Shown: one piece after another, positions 51,501 through 61,496 of the stretch | Layout: every line of letters starts with the position of its first letter | Position numbering within the stretch: position 1 is the first letter of the stretch | NCBI RefSeq assembly: GCF_015207425.1 | Contig: NZ_JADEWZ010000004.1 | Location: 62,001-126,000 of the forward strand | Source: Lusitaniella coriacea LEGE 07157 | Lineage (GTDB): Bacteria; Cyanobacteriota; Cyanobacteriia; Cyanobacteriales; Spirulinaceae | DNA length: 64,000 nt | Direction: 5' to 3' | Position numbers and translations under genes: made by a program | The notes under the pieces: model-generated | Seen by the model: only the letters and a program-made list of their open reading frames with translations | Databases searched by the model: none | What the model was told of the DNA's origin: nothing

Positions 51501-53824
51501 GATTGCAGGGTTAGCGGATCTCGAAAAATGACAGTGCTGTTAAGAGAAATATTACCGCTTCCGTTATCGCTACCGATGGTAATCGAGTTGAAACCATTTT
51601 GCAGCCTTCCGAGAAAACCCGATGAGAGTTGTAAGGTGTTGGGCGAACTACCATTATTACCCCCCAGCGCGATCGCGCGATCGGACGCGATTGGTTCAAT
51701 AAAAAGATTACTAGAACTTGTAATCTGAAAGTCCAACATTTGCGAGCCAATTTGGTCTGCATTCAGACGAATATCGCCACTCGATGATGTCAGCATTCCC
51801 GTTTCCAGGAAAATACCATCGTCATCCGCCGCAGTAAAACTCCCCCCCCCAATTCCGATAAGCTCGATTTCCCCCCCCGTACTGCTAATATCGAAGGATT
51901 GCAAAGATATGCCCCTACCGCCGCCATTAGGATTCTTACCACCAGTTCCCTGAAGTAAAATATCTCCATTCCCCGAAGCAATCCTACTGTTGTTGGTTAC
52001 GGCGATGCCAGTTGTTCCTGTCGCTGCAAACGAGTTTTTTCCTTGACCGATTAGTGTAATATTTCCGCCGCCTGAATCCAGCGTGCTATTATTGAGCGCG
52101 ATCGCGGAATTGACGTTGGTTGCAGAAGCACTCCCCGTAATACTTCCACCCCCTGTCGATATCTGGCTATTATTAAAAACTAACTGCCCATTCCCCCCAA
52201 AATCCCCATTAAACTGCAAGTTGAGAGAATCTCCGCCAGCATTGCCATCGAAGATGTTTGCGTTAATAAAGATCGAACCTAGGGCATCAAAAACCAGCGT
52301 ATTATTCAGACCCGTACCATCAAAATCGAGGGCTGCATTGAGAGAAATATTGCCCGCCTGTGCGCCGCCATTTCCCGTTTGAATCGTAACCGTATTGCCT
52401 CCCCCCGCCAACGCAGTCCGAATCAAATCCACTCCCAATTGAGAGGTGTTTCCTATGGATAAAAAGGGATTTGTGGGATTAATATTGAAATTTCCCCCTC
52501 CCGCGACAATTTCGATATCGAAAGGATCGATTAGCCATTCTCCTCCACTGCCTGCAAATGCACCCACATCGGGTGCTGTCGCAATCTCAAAGAACGCCAA
52601 TCCACTCGTTTCGACAAAACCGCCGTTTCCCCCATTACTGCCCCCACGAGCGCTAATTTGACTGTGTATGCGCGCGCTGTCATTCGCCCAAATAATGACC
52701 CGTCCCCCATCGCCGTTTTGAATCCCATCGGCATTAATCGTTGAGTCCGCACTCACAAAGGTTTGCTGCGCATTGAAAACGTTTCCCTGACCTTGCTCAT
52801 CTCCCCCAACGCGCACACTTCCTCCCCCATTGGTTCCAGAGGCGTTGAGGGTTGCACCCATCAGTCCGACTCGATTCCCTAAAACGTTAATTTCTCCCCC
52901 CATTTGAAAGGAGGATACATCGAGATTCCCTGAAATAATCGTCGTTCCCGTCTCGGTGGGAATCGTTACGCCGGAATTTCTCAACTGAACGCGATTGTTG
53001 CCATTGAGAATTAATCCCGTTTCCACTCCCGCGCCTGCAAGGAGTTGAGGCAAATCCAAGGCAGAAAAAGGCAAAACATTTCCTTGTAAGTCTCTGGGAG
53101 GTTCAATTTCTAAACTCAATAAACTTCCTGTTTGAGAGATTCTGACCAAACTGCTTCCAGGAATTGCCGCAACGGTAATCCTTCCTGATTGAGTAGAAAT
53201 TGTTCCGGTATTGACGACGGTTCCCCCCAAAAGGGTTAGATTTTGTCCTTGTGAAACCGATAAATCCCCTGCATTAATAATGACTCCCGATCGCGCGAGA
53301 TCGAAAGAAAATTGCGTAGGATTGCCGATTAAGTTCTGGTAATCATTACCACCAAAAGCATTGAACCAATTGTTATTCCCAAATCCAATTCCCGTGGCGG
53401 TTGTGGCGAAGAAGTCAGCCGGAACGTTGAGGGTTGCATCCTGACCGAAAATAATTCCAGAAGGATTCATCAGGTAAAGGTTGGGCATTCCTCCGGTAAT
53501 TTGAATTAAGCCATTGATAATGGAGGGATCGCCGCCGATAATACGCCCTAGGATATTTTGAAGTTGGGGAGTGGCGAGGAAATTGGCAATTTGGTTGGGG
53601 GAGAGTCCAAATTGAGTGAAGGAGTGGAAGAGGTTTGCGCCGTCGCCGGATAGGGTTCCGCCATTGATGTCGAATCGATCGCCGTTGATAATGATAGTCG
53701 TGCCTGTCCCATCGACTGCGGGGGTAATGGGTTGTGCGCGAGCGGGTTCGAGGGGAAAAGCAAGAACGGACGCTGTTGCGTACAGTAGAAGAAGAGATAA
53801 AGTAGGGCGTTGGATCGACAGCAT
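48596..53824 (-). CDS. TPS-secreted CHAT-domain protease-like protein 1
   Basis: A 1742-residue secreted protein. Signal peptide 1-32, then a haemagglutinin-type TPS domain (about 33-330) with [17 protein letters not shown] and the MNPSGIIFG box. Next come long beta-helix repeats; residues about 870-1170 hold a dozen 25-residue units of the [15 protein letters not shown] type. The C-terminal CHAT domain (about 1390-1742) has caspase-like dyad His 1584 (LATHGEF) and Cys 1628 ([11 protein letters not shown]), ending [19 protein letters not shown] is a caspase-HetF-like protease fold. The TPS part implies export through an outer-membrane TpsB partner; the separate Omp85 gene at 61497 is not a TpsB. 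Tandem paralogue of the gene at 54188. Confidence 0.9.
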   Translation of the reverse strand: MLSIQRPTLSLLLLYATASVLAFPLEPARAQPITPAVDGTGTTIIINGDRFDINGGTLSGDGANLFHSFTQFGLSPNQIANFLATPQLQNILGRIIGGDPSIINGLIQITGGMPNLYLMNPSGIIFGQDATLNVPADFFATTATGIGFGNNNWFNAFGGNDYQNLIGNPTQFSFDLARSGVIINAGDLSVSQGQNLTLLGGTVVNTGTISTQSGRITVAAIPGSSLVRISQTGSLLSLEIEPPRDLQGNVLPFSALDLPQLLAGAGVETGLILNGNNRVQLRNSGVTIPTETGTTIISGNLDVSSFQMGGEINVLGNRVGLMGATLNASGTNGGGSVRVGGDEQGQGNVFNAQQTFVSADSTINADGIQNGDGGRVIIWANDSARIHSQISARGGSNGGNGGFVETSGLAFFEIATAPDVGAFAGSGGEWLIDPFDIEIVAGGGNFNINPTNPFLSIGNTSQLGVDLIRTALAGGGNTVTIQTGNGGAQAGNISLNAALDFDGTGLNNTLVFDALGSIFINANIFDGNAGGDSLNLQFNGDFGGNGQLVFNNSQISTGGGSITGSASATNVNSAIALNNSTLDSGGGNITLIGQGKNSFAATGTTGIAVTNNSRIASGNGDILLQGTGGKNPNGGGRGISLQSFDISSTGGEIELIGIGGGSFTAADDDGIFLETGMLTSSSGDIRLNADQIGSQMLDFQITSSSNLFIEPIASDRAIALGGNNGSSPNTLQLSSGFLGRLQNGFNSITIGSDNGSGNISLNSTVIFRDPLTLQSPNGAIDTVGFTLWGNDNASITLDAQRIETGNLFTLGEAIVLDSNSIIDTGSLDTSVFFGNGGAVILDAQGNISTGVINSSSVDGNGGRIDLSSSIGSIFTNNLDSSALGFGNGGDIFLEAAGDIFTGVINSSSVDGNGGRIDLSSSTGSIFTNNLDSSSLGFGNGGEVFLDAQGDIFSGNINSSSFDSNGGKIDLFSSTGSIFTNNLDSSSLDFADGGEVILFADGIIFTGDIDSSSLFENGGRINLFSLKGGIFTGDIDSSSFFENGGRIDLFSLEGEIFTGDIDSSSFLGDAGEIDIFATGDIDIRSIFADGSDFGGDVTVVTSEGNINTNGGEIDTSSDFFGGQIELRSDLGGVFAGNLNASGAIAGGEIRIEALSEITAGQIDSSSILGRGGNVTLDPLGDIQVSWINAEGRIIGGNVDITTQRFFRATETFTAANGIAASISTFDGSSGGNIIIRHGGNGIIPFEVGSAAINGTAGAITTGNTTIAPVQSFPFTEIQGNISLITGGNPINPIDINTPDRAIVQPQQITPAENTLNLTEGTVADSLNVETESVTLDEAFTNEFESYLDLDSVKEVSLSQAQATLSQIAAQTGVKSALIYAFFVPNDTPNAANSEDPEANYQLELVLVTGVGEPIRRRVGATQKEVLSKVRRLQRTASNPRHPSAYIEPARQLYQWLVEPLEAELQAQEISNLIFIMDRGLRSVPIAALRDREGFIIERYSVGLMPSFALTNVIRSDLKNLDLLAMGAEQFNKNGLEDLPAVPTELNLIAQNLWDGDVFLNENFTLANLKAARARSPYGIIHLATHGEFRAGKPANSYIQLWDSQLSLDRLKSLGWDNDPPVELLVLSACRTALGDRDAELGFAGLAVLAGVKTAVGSLWSVNDAGTLGLMTVFYEQLQEAPIKAEALRQTQLAMVRREVRIENGKLITPQGAFPLPPTLAEGGNVDLHHPYYWSAFTMIGSPW
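50480..51310. repeat. 156-base tandem repeats inside the CHAT 1 gene
   Basis: Two blocks starting at 51005 and 51161 are nearly identical over about 130 bases, with a period of 156 bases (52 codons). More degenerate copies continue toward 50480. They encode Ser-rich beta-helix units and look like recent tandem duplication. Confidence 0.7.
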
Positions 53825-54187
53825 GGACGTACATCCATTGATTTACTTATCCAAACTACTACGATTTTTAGGCGTTCTCCGTAATAAATGGGAGTTTAAT
53901 TTGGAACTTGACTTAAAACTTTACTTGAGCCATCAGCCATCAGGTGTCTCTGTACGGGACAAAAAATGAAGAGTGCCATTAAAATCGAGCCTGTTGTAGG
54001 TTGGCGTTGAGCGTTAGCGAAACCCAACAAAAGAACAAAAGTCTCGCCAATGTTAGGTTTCATTCCATTCAAACCAACCTACTTTTACTTCCCCATCTCC
54101 CCCAGCTTCCCCAGCTCCCCCCTCTCTCCTTCACCAAGGTCCTAATACTCCTGGCTATTGCTATACTAGTCCTCCTAGCTATTGCTA
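53825..54187. other. 363-base intergenic region between the two CHAT genes
   Basis: C-rich repeat from about 54080 to 54175, ending CCTAATACTCCTGGCTAT, which recurs at 43780-43872. The rest (53825-54070) is AT-rich, with the promoter area for the first CHAT gene. No gene seen. Confidence 0.45.
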
Positions 54188-57100
54188 TCACCAAGGACTG
54201 CCAACCATCGTAAAAGCACTCCAATAATAGGGATGTCTGAGTTCAGTATTTTCAACTTCTCCTAACTCTGGAGATAAGGGGAACGTTCCATGAGGCGTAA
54301 CAAGTTGACCCCCTTCAAAACGAACCTCACCCCGCAGCATCGAAACTTGTGCCTGTCGCAGCGCCTCGGCTTTAATGGGCGCATCTTTCAATTCTTCGTA
54401 GAAGGTGGTCATCAACCCCAAAGTTCCCGAATCGCTGACATACCACAAACTTCCTAACGCCGTCTTTACACCAGCAAGGACGGCAAGTCCTGCAAATCCT
54501 AACTCTGCTTCTGGATCTCCGAGGGCGGTTTGACAAGCACTCAAAACCAACAATTCGACGGGGGGATTGTTTAAGTTTAAACTGCGCAGGCGATCGAGGG
54601 TCAGTTGCGTGTCGCCGAGTTGAATGTAGGAGTTTTTCAGCGCTCCTTTTTTAAATTCTGCGTGAGTGGCGAAGTGCAGAATGCCGTAGGGGGTTTGAGT
54701 GCGAGAGGTTTGAAGATTATTGAGGGTAAAATCTTCGTTGAGCAGAATGCGACCTTGCCATAACCGATTGGCAATTAAACTCAGTTCTTGGGGAACCGCA
54801 GGAAGTGGATTGAGCGTTTTGAAGGTTGAAGCCCCCATCGCGAGGACGGAAAGGTTCTTCAGGTCTACATAGCGAGTATCCGTCAAGGCAAGGCTGGGCA
54901 TCAAGCCAACGCTGTAGTTCTCAACAACAAATTGCTCGCCATCGTGGAGTGCGGCGAGGGGAATGGAACGCAACCCCGCATCGAGAATAAACACGAGATT
55001 GTTAATATTATTTTCCTTCAAATCCGCTTCCAGGGGTGCAATGAGCCATTGATACATCTGTTGTGCGGGTGCCAGATAGCCTCTGGGATTGCGGGCATTG
55101 GTGATGGTGGCGCGGAGGCGTTTGGCAACATTGAGAACTTCTTCTTGGGATACATCAACGCGATGATGAAAGACTTGTCCGGAGGAGGTAACCAGGGATA
55201 TGTCCAAACGATCGCGCGCCAATTGAGACTCAGCACTAGATTCGGGAAGATCGGCTTGAACGAAGCTGACATAAATGAGGGCGGGTTGCGCCCCCGTCAG
55301 CGTAACGATGTTTCCTAATGTTTCTTGGGTTTCGCTTAAGGTAACGGGTGGAGGTTCGGGGATACCGAGATGGTTGCCAAAGGAACGGCTGAGATGACCG
55401 TCTAGCCGCCCTGCAAAGTTGGAGAAGTTGCCTTGGGAGTCGAGGCGACCCCCACCCGCGTTTTGCCCCCGTCCCGCCTGTCTCGGCTGTCTGGAGCCTT
55501 CTCTTGAAGACCCGCGATTGTTATTTCCGCGATCGCGCCCCGGACCGCTATTGGAGGGTTCGAGGCGACCCCCACCCGCAGCATTGGGGTTATTGTTATT
55601 ACCTTGTTGTCCGGGGTTATTATTATTGTTCGGCGAATTTTGACTGAGGTTATTGGCTTGATCGTTCAGGGTCATATTCCCCATCCCTGAATTGGTGGGT
55701 GTTATCGTCTCCATCGCTTGAACGCCAGGGGGAAGCGAACCCACAAGCGTGCGAGTTAAAGGTGCATTTGTTGTCGCAAATTGCGCGTTGTTATTGAAGA
55801 TAATCGAACCACTCGCATCTAAAGTGAGCGATCGCGCGGTCGATCCAGTATAAGTAATGGTTGCATTAACATTAATATCGCCACTGGCTTGTAGGATGAG
55901 ATCGCCCATTTCCAATAGTGCCGCGATCGCGTCTGCACCAATTGTCTGATCCCCTACATCCTCCATAAATGCCCACGTGCCATCTCCCGCATTGGGTGGA
56001 TTGGGCGTTGCGCCTGCAACAATCGTAATATTCGTCGGATCGAGCAATAGTGTTCCATTATTCCCTAAAGGAGCGGAAGTATCGACAAATCCTTGAAAAC
56101 TGAGGTTTTGTGCGCCGCTAACTTCCACAAAACCGCCATTTCCCCCATTTGCGCCCCCTTGTGCTGTAATATTGCCGAAAAATCCTGTCGTTTCATCCGC
56201 CCAAATAATGACCCGTCCCCCATCGCCATTTTGGATCGCATCGGCATTAATCGTCGAATCAGCACTCACAAGGGTTTGCTGCGCGTTAAAAATCGTCCCC
56301 TGACCTTGAAAATCTCCCCCAATTCGTACATTTCCACCGCCATTCCCTCCTGAAGCGTTGAGGGTTGCACCCATCAGTCCGACTCGATTCCCCAAAACAT
56401 TAATTTCTCCCCCCATTTGAGGGGAAAACACATCCAAATTCCCTGAAACAATCGTCGTTCCCATCTCGGTGGGAATCGTTGCGCCGGAATTTCTCAACTG
56501 AACGCGATTATTGCCATTGAGAGTCAATCCGGTTTCAACTCCCGTCCCTGCAAGGAGTTGAGGCAAATCTAAGGCAGAAAAGGGCAGAATATTCCCTTGT
56601 AAATCTCTGGGAGGTTCGATTTCCAAACTCAACAAACTTCCCGGTTGGGAAATGCTGACTAAACTGCTTCCGGGAATTGCCGCAATGGTAATAGTTCCGC
56701 CTTGGGTAGAAATTGTCCCGGTATTAACGACGGTTCCCCCTAAAAGGGTTACATTTTGTCCTGGGGTAAGGGATAAATTTCCCGCGTTGATGATTGTGCC
56801 GGGTTGCGCGAGATCGAAAGCAAATTGTGTTGGATTGCCGATTAGGTTTTGATAGTCGTTGTCTCCAAAGGCGTTGAACCAATTGTTATTGCCAAATCCA
56901 ATTCCCGTGGCAGTTGTGGCGGTGAAATCGGCGGGAACGTTCAAACTTGAATTTGCACCAAAAATAATCCCAGAAGGATTCATTAGGTAAAGGTTGGGAC
57001 TCCCTCCAGTGATTTGAATTAACCCATTGATAACGGAAGGATCGTTGCCAACGACTCTAGCGAGAATGTTTTGAAGTTGTGGGTTGGCGAGAAAGTTGGC

Positions 57101-57382
57101 GATTTGGTTGGTGTTGAGTCCGAATTGTTGGAAGGAGTGGAAGAGGTTTGTACTGTCATTGGATAGAGTTCCACCGTTAATGTCGAATTGATTGCCGTTG
57201 ATGGTAACACTCGTTCCGGTTCCATCGGTTGCGGGGGTAATCGGTTGTGCTGGTGCAGGTTTTGGGGTCAATAGGAGAAGAGACGCGATCCCGCAGGGCC
57301 ACACCTTCGGTGCGATCGCGATCTGCCATTGGCAACCCTCACGCGGAAGAAGAGATGAAACAAGGCGTTGAATCGACAGCAT
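54188..57382 (-). CDS. TPS-secreted CHAT-domain protease-like protein 2
   Basis: A 1064-residue paralogue of the 48596 gene, started at ATG 57382 to align with MLSIQR of the sister; an ATG-like start 24 bases upstream adds eight residues. A TPS domain (about 55-350) is followed by a shorter beta-helix region, a Gly/Asn/Arg/Gln-rich disordered linker (about 600-700), and the CHAT domain with His 907 and Cys 950 ([18 protein letters not shown]). The domain end is again [15 protein letters not shown]. The signal peptide contains an inserted segment ([20 protein letters not shown]) absent from the sister. Both genes are minus strand and share no gene between, so a local duplication produced them. 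Confidence 0.9.
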   Translation of the reverse strand: MLSIQRLVSSLLPREGCQWQIAIAPKVWPCGIASLLLLTPKPAPAQPITPATDGTGTSVTINGNQFDINGGTLSNDSTNLFHSFQQFGLNTNQIANFLANPQLQNILARVVGNDPSVINGLIQITGGSPNLYLMNPSGIIFGANSSLNVPADFTATTATGIGFGNNNWFNAFGDNDYQNLIGNPTQFAFDLAQPGTIINAGNLSLTPGQNVTLLGGTVVNTGTISTQGGTITIAAIPGSSLVSISQPGSLLSLEIEPPRDLQGNILPFSALDLPQLLAGTGVETGLTLNGNNRVQLRNSGATIPTEMGTTIVSGNLDVFSPQMGGEINVLGNRVGLMGATLNASGGNGGGNVRIGGDFQGQGTIFNAQQTLVSADSTINADAIQNGDGGRVIIWADETTGFFGNITAQGGANGGNGGFVEVSGAQNLSFQGFVDTSAPLGNNGTLLLDPTNITIVAGATPNPPNAGDGTWAFMEDVGDQTIGADAIAALLEMGDLILQASGDINVNATITYTGSTARSLTLDASGSIIFNNNAQFATTNAPLTRTLVGSLPPGVQAMETITPTNSGMGNMTLNDQANNLSQNSPNNNNNPGQQGNNNNPNAAGGGRLEPSNSGPGRDRGNNNRGSSREGSRQPRQAGRGQNAGGGRLDSQGNFSNFAGRLDGHLSRSFGNHLGIPEPPPVTLSETQETLGNIVTLTGAQPALIYVSFVQADLPESSAESQLARDRLDISLVTSSGQVFHHRVDVSQEEVLNVAKRLRATITNARNPRGYLAPAQQMYQWLIAPLEADLKENNINNLVFILDAGLRSIPLAALHDGEQFVVENYSVGLMPSLALTDTRYVDLKNLSVLAMGASTFKTLNPLPAVPQELSLIANRLWQGRILLNEDFTLNNLQTSRTQTPYGILHFATHAEFKKGALKNSYIQLGDTQLTLDRLRSLNLNNPPVELLVLSACQTALGDPEAELGFAGLAVLAGVKTALGSLWYVSDSGTLGLMTTFYEELKDAPIKAEALRQAQVSMLRGEVRFEGGQLVTPHGTFPLSPELGEVENTELRHPYYWSAFTMVGSPW
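57286..57345. repeat. In-frame insertion in the CHAT 2 signal-peptide region
   Basis: About 60 bases with GCGATCCCGCAGGGCCACAC and CTTCGGTGCGATCGCGATC, absent from the paralogous CHAT 1 leader. It keeps frame, adds about 20 residues before the hydrophobic core, and contains a HIP1-like palindrome. Looks like an interspersed repeat. Confidence 0.55.
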
Positions 57383-57667
57383 AAAAACATCTTCTCCAAC
57401 GATCAAAACGCTATAGCGTTTCCCAGTCTAGTTCAGTTAACAGTCGTCAGTCATCAGTTATCAGTGAGGGTGACAGGGTGATAAGATATCCGTCTGAATC
57501 GCCTGAGCTAATGCTGACGCGGCACTTCGACACGCTCAGTGACCGGGGGACGCGGAGATATGGGGAAGGGGAGAGATCGAATTTTTATAGTGGGCAATTT
57601 GAAGGATTTGATATGAAAGATACATAACACTACACACTAAGACTGGGACATTTCGCAAAACTACAAG

Positions 57668-58531
57668 CTACTCTAATTGTGCCAACAACGCCTGACGCAT
57701 TTCGTTGACGGGAACGGGTTGTCCCAACCACATTTGTAATGCGGCTGCACCTTGCTGTACGAGCATTTCCGACCCATCAACGATCGTTGCACCGCACTCT
57801 TGTGCTTGTTGGAGAAATAGGGTTGGACTGGGGGTATAGATGAGATCGTAGGCGATCGCGCCCGATGGTAATTCTCTCAAAATATTTGCTTCAATGGGCG
57901 CGCGATCGCGTTGGGAAGCCATCCCCACTGGAGTCGTATTCACCAGGAGTCCGGTTTGGGATACCAACCCCGGCAATTCATCCCAGGAAAAAACCCTCAG
58001 CCGGTCGGCAAGGGGCGTATTTTGCCAACTTTGTTTAAATCGGTCTAGTTTTTCTGGATTGCGCCCCACAACGAAAATCTGCGAACACCCCAATTCCGCA
58101 CACCCCGCGATGACTGCCCTTGCCGCGCCACCATTTCCTAAAATAACGGGGGTAATTTGACTCCAATCTCGCGCGATCGCTTTCAACGGGGCAATAAATC
58201 CCTCAACATCGGTATTTGTCCCGTACCATCCCGTATCCTTGCGCCAAACCGTGTTTACTGCACCCACCATTTGTGCGACAGGGGAGGTTTCGGAAAGGAA
58301 AGGCAGAATTGCTTGTTTGTGAGGAATCGTAATATTAAACCCCACCAAACCAATAGCGGCAAAACCCGCCACCGCCTCGGCTAAATCCTCTGGATGTACT
58401 GGGAGTGGGAGATAGACGTAATCGAGTCCGAGTCGCGCGATCGCGGCATTGTGCATCGCTGGCGAAAGAGAATGTTCTACCGGATGTCCGATGACTCCTA
58501 ATAGTTTCGTTTGACCTGTAATATTTTTCAC
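57668..58531 (-). CDS. aroE: Shikimate 5-dehydrogenase
   Basis: Reduces 3-dehydroshikimate to shikimate with NADPH in aromatic amino acid synthesis. From GTG 58531 the product is 287 residues, a normal length; the frame also allows a GTG at 58582 that would add residues MGCYAPVAYRL with no family match. Motifs: GVIGHPVEHSLSPAMHNAA (substrate), GFNITIPHK with catalytic Lys, NTVWRKDTGWYGTNTDVEG and the NADP-binding LGNGGAARAVIAGC. Divergent from the flavoprotein gene. Confidence 0.93.
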   Translation of the reverse strand: MKNITGQTKLLGVIGHPVEHSLSPAMHNAAIARLGLDYVYLPLPVHPEDLAEAVAGFAAIGLVGFNITIPHKQAILPFLSETSPVAQMVGAVNTVWRKDTGWYGTNTDVEGFIAPLKAIARDWSQITPVILGNGGAARAVIAGCAELGCSQIFVVGRNPEKLDRFKQSWQNTPLADRLRVFSWDELPGLVSQTGLLVNTTPVGMASQRDRAPIEANILRELPSGAIAYDLIYTPSPTLFLQQAQECGATIVDGSEMLVQQGAAALQMWLGQPVPVNEMRQALLAQLE

Positions 58532-58634
58532 GATCGAAGCGTTAATTTTTAAGCGGTAGGCAACAGGAGCGTAGCATCCCACGGATGCACTTATCAGTCT
58601 GGTCGAAAATTAAAATGTCTTGTGTCAATATCCG

Positions 58635-58663
58635 TTGATAGGATCGAGGGAGTGGAGTTTAAA
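58635..58663 (+). promoter_or_regulatory. Candidate promoter for the diflavin flavoprotein gene
   Basis: TTGATA at 58635-58640, a 17-base spacer and TTTAAA at 58658-58663. Weak -10 match; leader about 65 bases. Confidence 0.3.
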
Positions 58664-58732
58664 CGTTAATTCGTCTGGGAACATCCCACGCGACAAGCTG
58701 CTACCTCAATTGCCAACAACCCAAAACACAAA

Positions 58733-60448
58733 ATGAAAGCCAAAGACGTTCAAGTTTTCCCTATTACAACGAATACGAGAGTACTGCGATCGCGCACTTG
58801 GGATAGACTCAAGTTTGAAATTGAATACGCCCTACAACACGGCACAACCGCCAACACGTATCTCATTCAAGCCGATAAAATTGCCCTCTTTGACCCCCCA
58901 GGGGAATCCTTTTCCGACATCTTCCTCAGCGCCTTACAAGAACGGATCGATCCCAAAACCATCGATTACATCATTCTCGGTCACGTTAATCCCAATCGTG
59001 GCGTAACCCTCAAAGAACTCCTCAAAATTGCGCCGCAAATCACCTTTGTCACCTCAAATCCGGGCGCAATTTCCCTTAAAAAAATCCTAGAAGACCAAAC
59101 CCTTAATATCAAAGTTATTAAAACCGAAGAAACCCTCGATTTGGGTCAAGGACACGTTCTTGAATTCATTCTCACTCCCAGTCCCCGATGGCCCGATCAA
59201 TTGTGTACCTACGACCCCAAAACCGCAATACTCTACACCGATAAACTCTTTGGAGCGCACGTTTGTGGCGATCAAGTTTTGGATGAAGGGTGGAATATCT
59301 ACAGAGAAGACCGACGTTACTACTTCGATTGTCTCATGGCTCCCCACGCCACCCAAACCGAAAGCGCCCTCGAAAAACTCAGCGCAAAACCCGCCCAACT
59401 TTACGCAACGGGTCACGGTCCCTTAGTTCGTTACGGTTTGACCGAATTAACGAGTTCCTATAAAGAGTGGTTAAAACAGCAAAAAGCAAGCAAATCCAGC
59501 GTTGCAGTCCTTTATGCCTCCGCTTATGGGAGTACCGCCACTCTTGCCAGCGCGATCGCGCGCGGCGTGACCAAAGCCGGAGTAGCAGTAGAGTCAATTA
59601 ATTGCGAATTTGCCGAACCCGACGAAATTAAAGCCGCAGTGGCAAAAGCAGAAGGTTTTATTATGGGTTCCCCCACCCTCGGCGGACACGCCCCAACCCC
59701 CGTCCAAACCGCGTTAGGGATTGTCCTCGCCACAGCAGATAAAACAAAATTAAGTGCGGCTTTTGGTTCCTACGGTTGGAGTGGCGAAGCCATCGATCTC
59801 CTCGAACAAAAATTCAAAGATGCCGGATACCGTCAGGGGTTTGAACCCATCCGCGTCAAATTCAAACCCACCGATTCCACCCTGAAATATTGCGAAGAAT
59901 CAGGAACCGACTTCGCTCAAATTCTCAAGCGACAGCAGAAAAAACGTACCCTCAAACAACCGACCGCCGACTCCCAAGCCGACCGAACCGAACAAGCCGT
60001 TGGTCGTATCGTGGGTTCTCTCTGCGTTGTCACCACCCAAAAAGGCGAACTGAGTAGCGCAATGCTCGCGTCCTGGGTGTCTCAAGCGACATTTAATCCT
60101 CCGGGTTTAACCATTTCCGTTGCCAAAGAACGGGCGATTGAATCGATCATGCACGCGGGAGATAGCTTTGTTCTCAATATCCTCCCCGACGAAAAACCGC
60201 AATTGCAAAAGCAATTCACGAAAAACTACAAACCTGGAGAAGACCGTTTTGAGGGGATCGAAACTGAAGAGGCGGAAAACGGCTGTCCCCTGCTAAAAGA
60301 TTCCTTGGCGTACTTGGAGTGTCGCGTTAATAATCGCATGGAATGCGGCGATCACTGGGTTGTCTATGCAGTTGCCGAGCGCGGGCAAGTGTTAGATGAT
60401 GAGGGCGTAACCGCAGTTCACCATCGCAAATCGGGCAGTTTTTATTAA
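58733..60448 (+). CDS. Diflavin flavoprotein, Flv1/Flv2 class
   Basis: Class C flavodiiron-type protein that in cyanobacteria reduces O2 (or diverts electrons) from photosystem I without making reactive oxygen. The 571-residue chain has a metallo-beta-lactamase-like core (1-245), a flavodoxin domain (about 255-395, FMN loop LYASAYGSTATLA) and a flavin-reductase domain (about 415-571, GRIVGSLCVVTTQKGELSSAM). The metal site is altered: canonical HxExDH is here HVNPNR, and the next His position is replaced near SPRWPD, although Asp in YTDKLFG and His in TGHGPLV remain. This pattern is typical of Flv1 and Flv2, which pair with Flv3 or Flv4. The partner is not in the window. Confidence 0.9.
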   Translation: MKAKDVQVFPITTNTRVLRSRTWDRLKFEIEYALQHGTTANTYLIQADKIALFDPPGESFSDIFLSALQERIDPKTIDYIILGHVNPNRGVTLKELLKIAPQITFVTSNPGAISLKKILEDQTLNIKVIKTEETLDLGQGHVLEFILTPSPRWPDQLCTYDPKTAILYTDKLFGAHVCGDQVLDEGWNIYREDRRYYFDCLMAPHATQTESALEKLSAKPAQLYATGHGPLVRYGLTELTSSYKEWLKQQKASKSSVAVLYASAYGSTATLASAIARGVTKAGVAVESINCEFAEPDEIKAAVAKAEGFIMGSPTLGGHAPTPVQTALGIVLATADKTKLSAAFGSYGWSGEAIDLLEQKFKDAGYRQGFEPIRVKFKPTDSTLKYCEESGTDFAQILKRQQKKRTLKQPTADSQADRTEQAVGRIVGSLCVVTTQKGELSSAMLASWVSQATFNPPGLTISVAKERAIESIMHAGDSFVLNILPDEKPQLQKQFTKNYKPGEDRFEGIETEEAENGCPLLKDSLAYLECRVNNRMECGDHWVVYAVAERGQVLDDEGVTAVHHRKSGSFY

Positions 60449-60489
60449 ACTTAGCGACCGGAACGCAAGTCTCGAACGGCTTTAAGCAG

Positions 60490-60843
60490 TCAATGCCCAG
60501 ACTGTTCGCGATCGGGAATTGTTGTATCGGGAATATGCTTTAGTCCCCACGCAATCATCGTTCTAAGTACTGGACGCAGGCTTTTCCCCCGTTCGGTTAA
60601 GGAATAGTTCATGCGGCGAGGATGGTTGCTGTAGGGCTGTTTTTCCACCAAACCCATCTCCTCAAGTCCCTTAAGGCGAGTGGAGAGAATATTGGTTGAA
60701 ATGCCTTCGGGAGATTCTAGAAACTCCTCAAAACGCTGTTTCCCAAAAAACATCATGTCCCGAATCACAAGCAGCGTCCAACGATCGCCAATTAAATCGA
60801 GGGAACAAGCAATCGGACAAGGGGAACGGCGAGATTGAGTCAT
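60490..60843 (-). CDS. HxlR-family transcriptional regulator
   Basis: A 117-residue winged-helix repressor or activator from ATG 60843; an upstream frame extension to 60882 lies within the operator region. Core motifs are CPIACSLDLIGDRWTLLVIRD, FEEFLESPEGISTNILSTRL and LTERGKSLRPVL. Cys in the N-terminal part (SPCPIAC) matches the redox or aldehyde-sensing Cys of HxlR/YodB/HypR proteins. Its start faces a cupin gene across a 91-base region with palindromic sites, so it probably controls both itself and that gene. Confidence 0.92.
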   Translation of the reverse strand: MTQSRRSPCPIACSLDLIGDRWTLLVIRDMMFFGKQRFEEFLESPEGISTNILSTRLKGLEEMGLVEKQPYSNHPRRMNYSLTERGKSLRPVLRTMIAWGLKHIPDTTIPDREQSGH

Positions 60844-60861
60844 AAACAGAATTAAACGATT

Positions 60862-60919
60862 CAAGTTACTTGCATTGTACAAGTAAAGTTCGTTATATTA
60901 ACTTGCAATTCGCAAGTTA
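60862..60919. promoter_or_regulatory. Palindromic operator pair between HxlR and cupin genes
   Basis: A perfect inverted repeat TAACTTGC-N5-GCAAGTTA spans 60899-60919. A second, ACTTG-N7-CAAGT, spans 60868-60884, with an extra CAAGT half-site at 60862-60866. All share the same ACTTG half-site. The second overlaps the -35 box and the first lies just after the -10 box of the cupin promoter, which fits repression by HxlR. Confidence 0.75.
60870..60898 (+). promoter_or_regulatory. Promoter of the cupin gene
   Basis: TTGCAT at 60870-60875, a 17-base spacer, and TTATAT at 60893-60898, interleaved with the ACTTG/CAAGT operators. Confidence 0.6.
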
Positions 60920-60934
60920 GAAAAAAAGGCCAAA

Positions 60935-61411
60935 ATGTCTCAAGTTCAACCCTCCGTAAAAACCGGACAAAACTTTGCCGTAACTGATTTAGGACTATTT
61001 TCCCAATTGCAGCAATTTACCTTTGAAACTCCGGAAACCTCAAGGAAGTTTGCCGGAAAGGTATTTGTGAAGGAGATGCTCGATCTTTCCAGCGCAGAGA
61101 TTTCCTTCAACGCGCTTCCTCCCAGTAAGTCTGTACCCTTTTATCACAAGCACCGTTTGAACGAGGAAATTTATATCTTTATTCGGGGAACGGGAGAGTT
61201 TCAAGTTGATGGTTGTGTTTTTCCTGTTGGCGAAGGAACCATCGTTCGTGTAGATCCTGAAGGAGAACGCTGTATGCGAAATACCTCGAAGACAGAGGAC
61301 TTGTGCTGGATGGTGATTCAATCGCGAGTCGGTTCTCACCCAGACCATACTATTCAAGACGGATTTGGCGTTCAAAAGCGAGTGAGTTGGGTGGGGAAGC
61401 AAAAGATTTAG
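60935..61411 (+). CDS. Cupin-domain protein
   Basis: A 158-residue protein. The cupin motif 1 appears as YHKHRLNEEIYIFIRGTGEF (His ... His ... Glu) and motif 2 around GEGTIVRVDPEGER with a following CMRNTS. Metal-binding His and Glu suggest an enzyme or a small-molecule sensor; the specific reaction is unknown. It is divergent from an HxlR regulator and shares operators with it, so it is likely induced by the signal the regulator senses, such as a quinone, aldehyde or oxidant. Confidence 0.85.
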   Translation: MSQVQPSVKTGQNFAVTDLGLFSQLQQFTFETPETSRKFAGKVFVKEMLDLSSAEISFNALPPSKSVPFYHKHRLNEEIYIFIRGTGEFQVDGCVFPVGEGTIVRVDPEGERCMRNTSKTEDLCWMVIQSRVGSHPDHTIQDGFGVQKRVSWVGKQKI

Positions 61412-61496
61412 GGAAAGACGCGCATTAGGACAGGAAAGGGTTTTAGAACCATCCAGGAGCCAAAAATCCTTTCGGAATATCCCCACCATCGCAACC

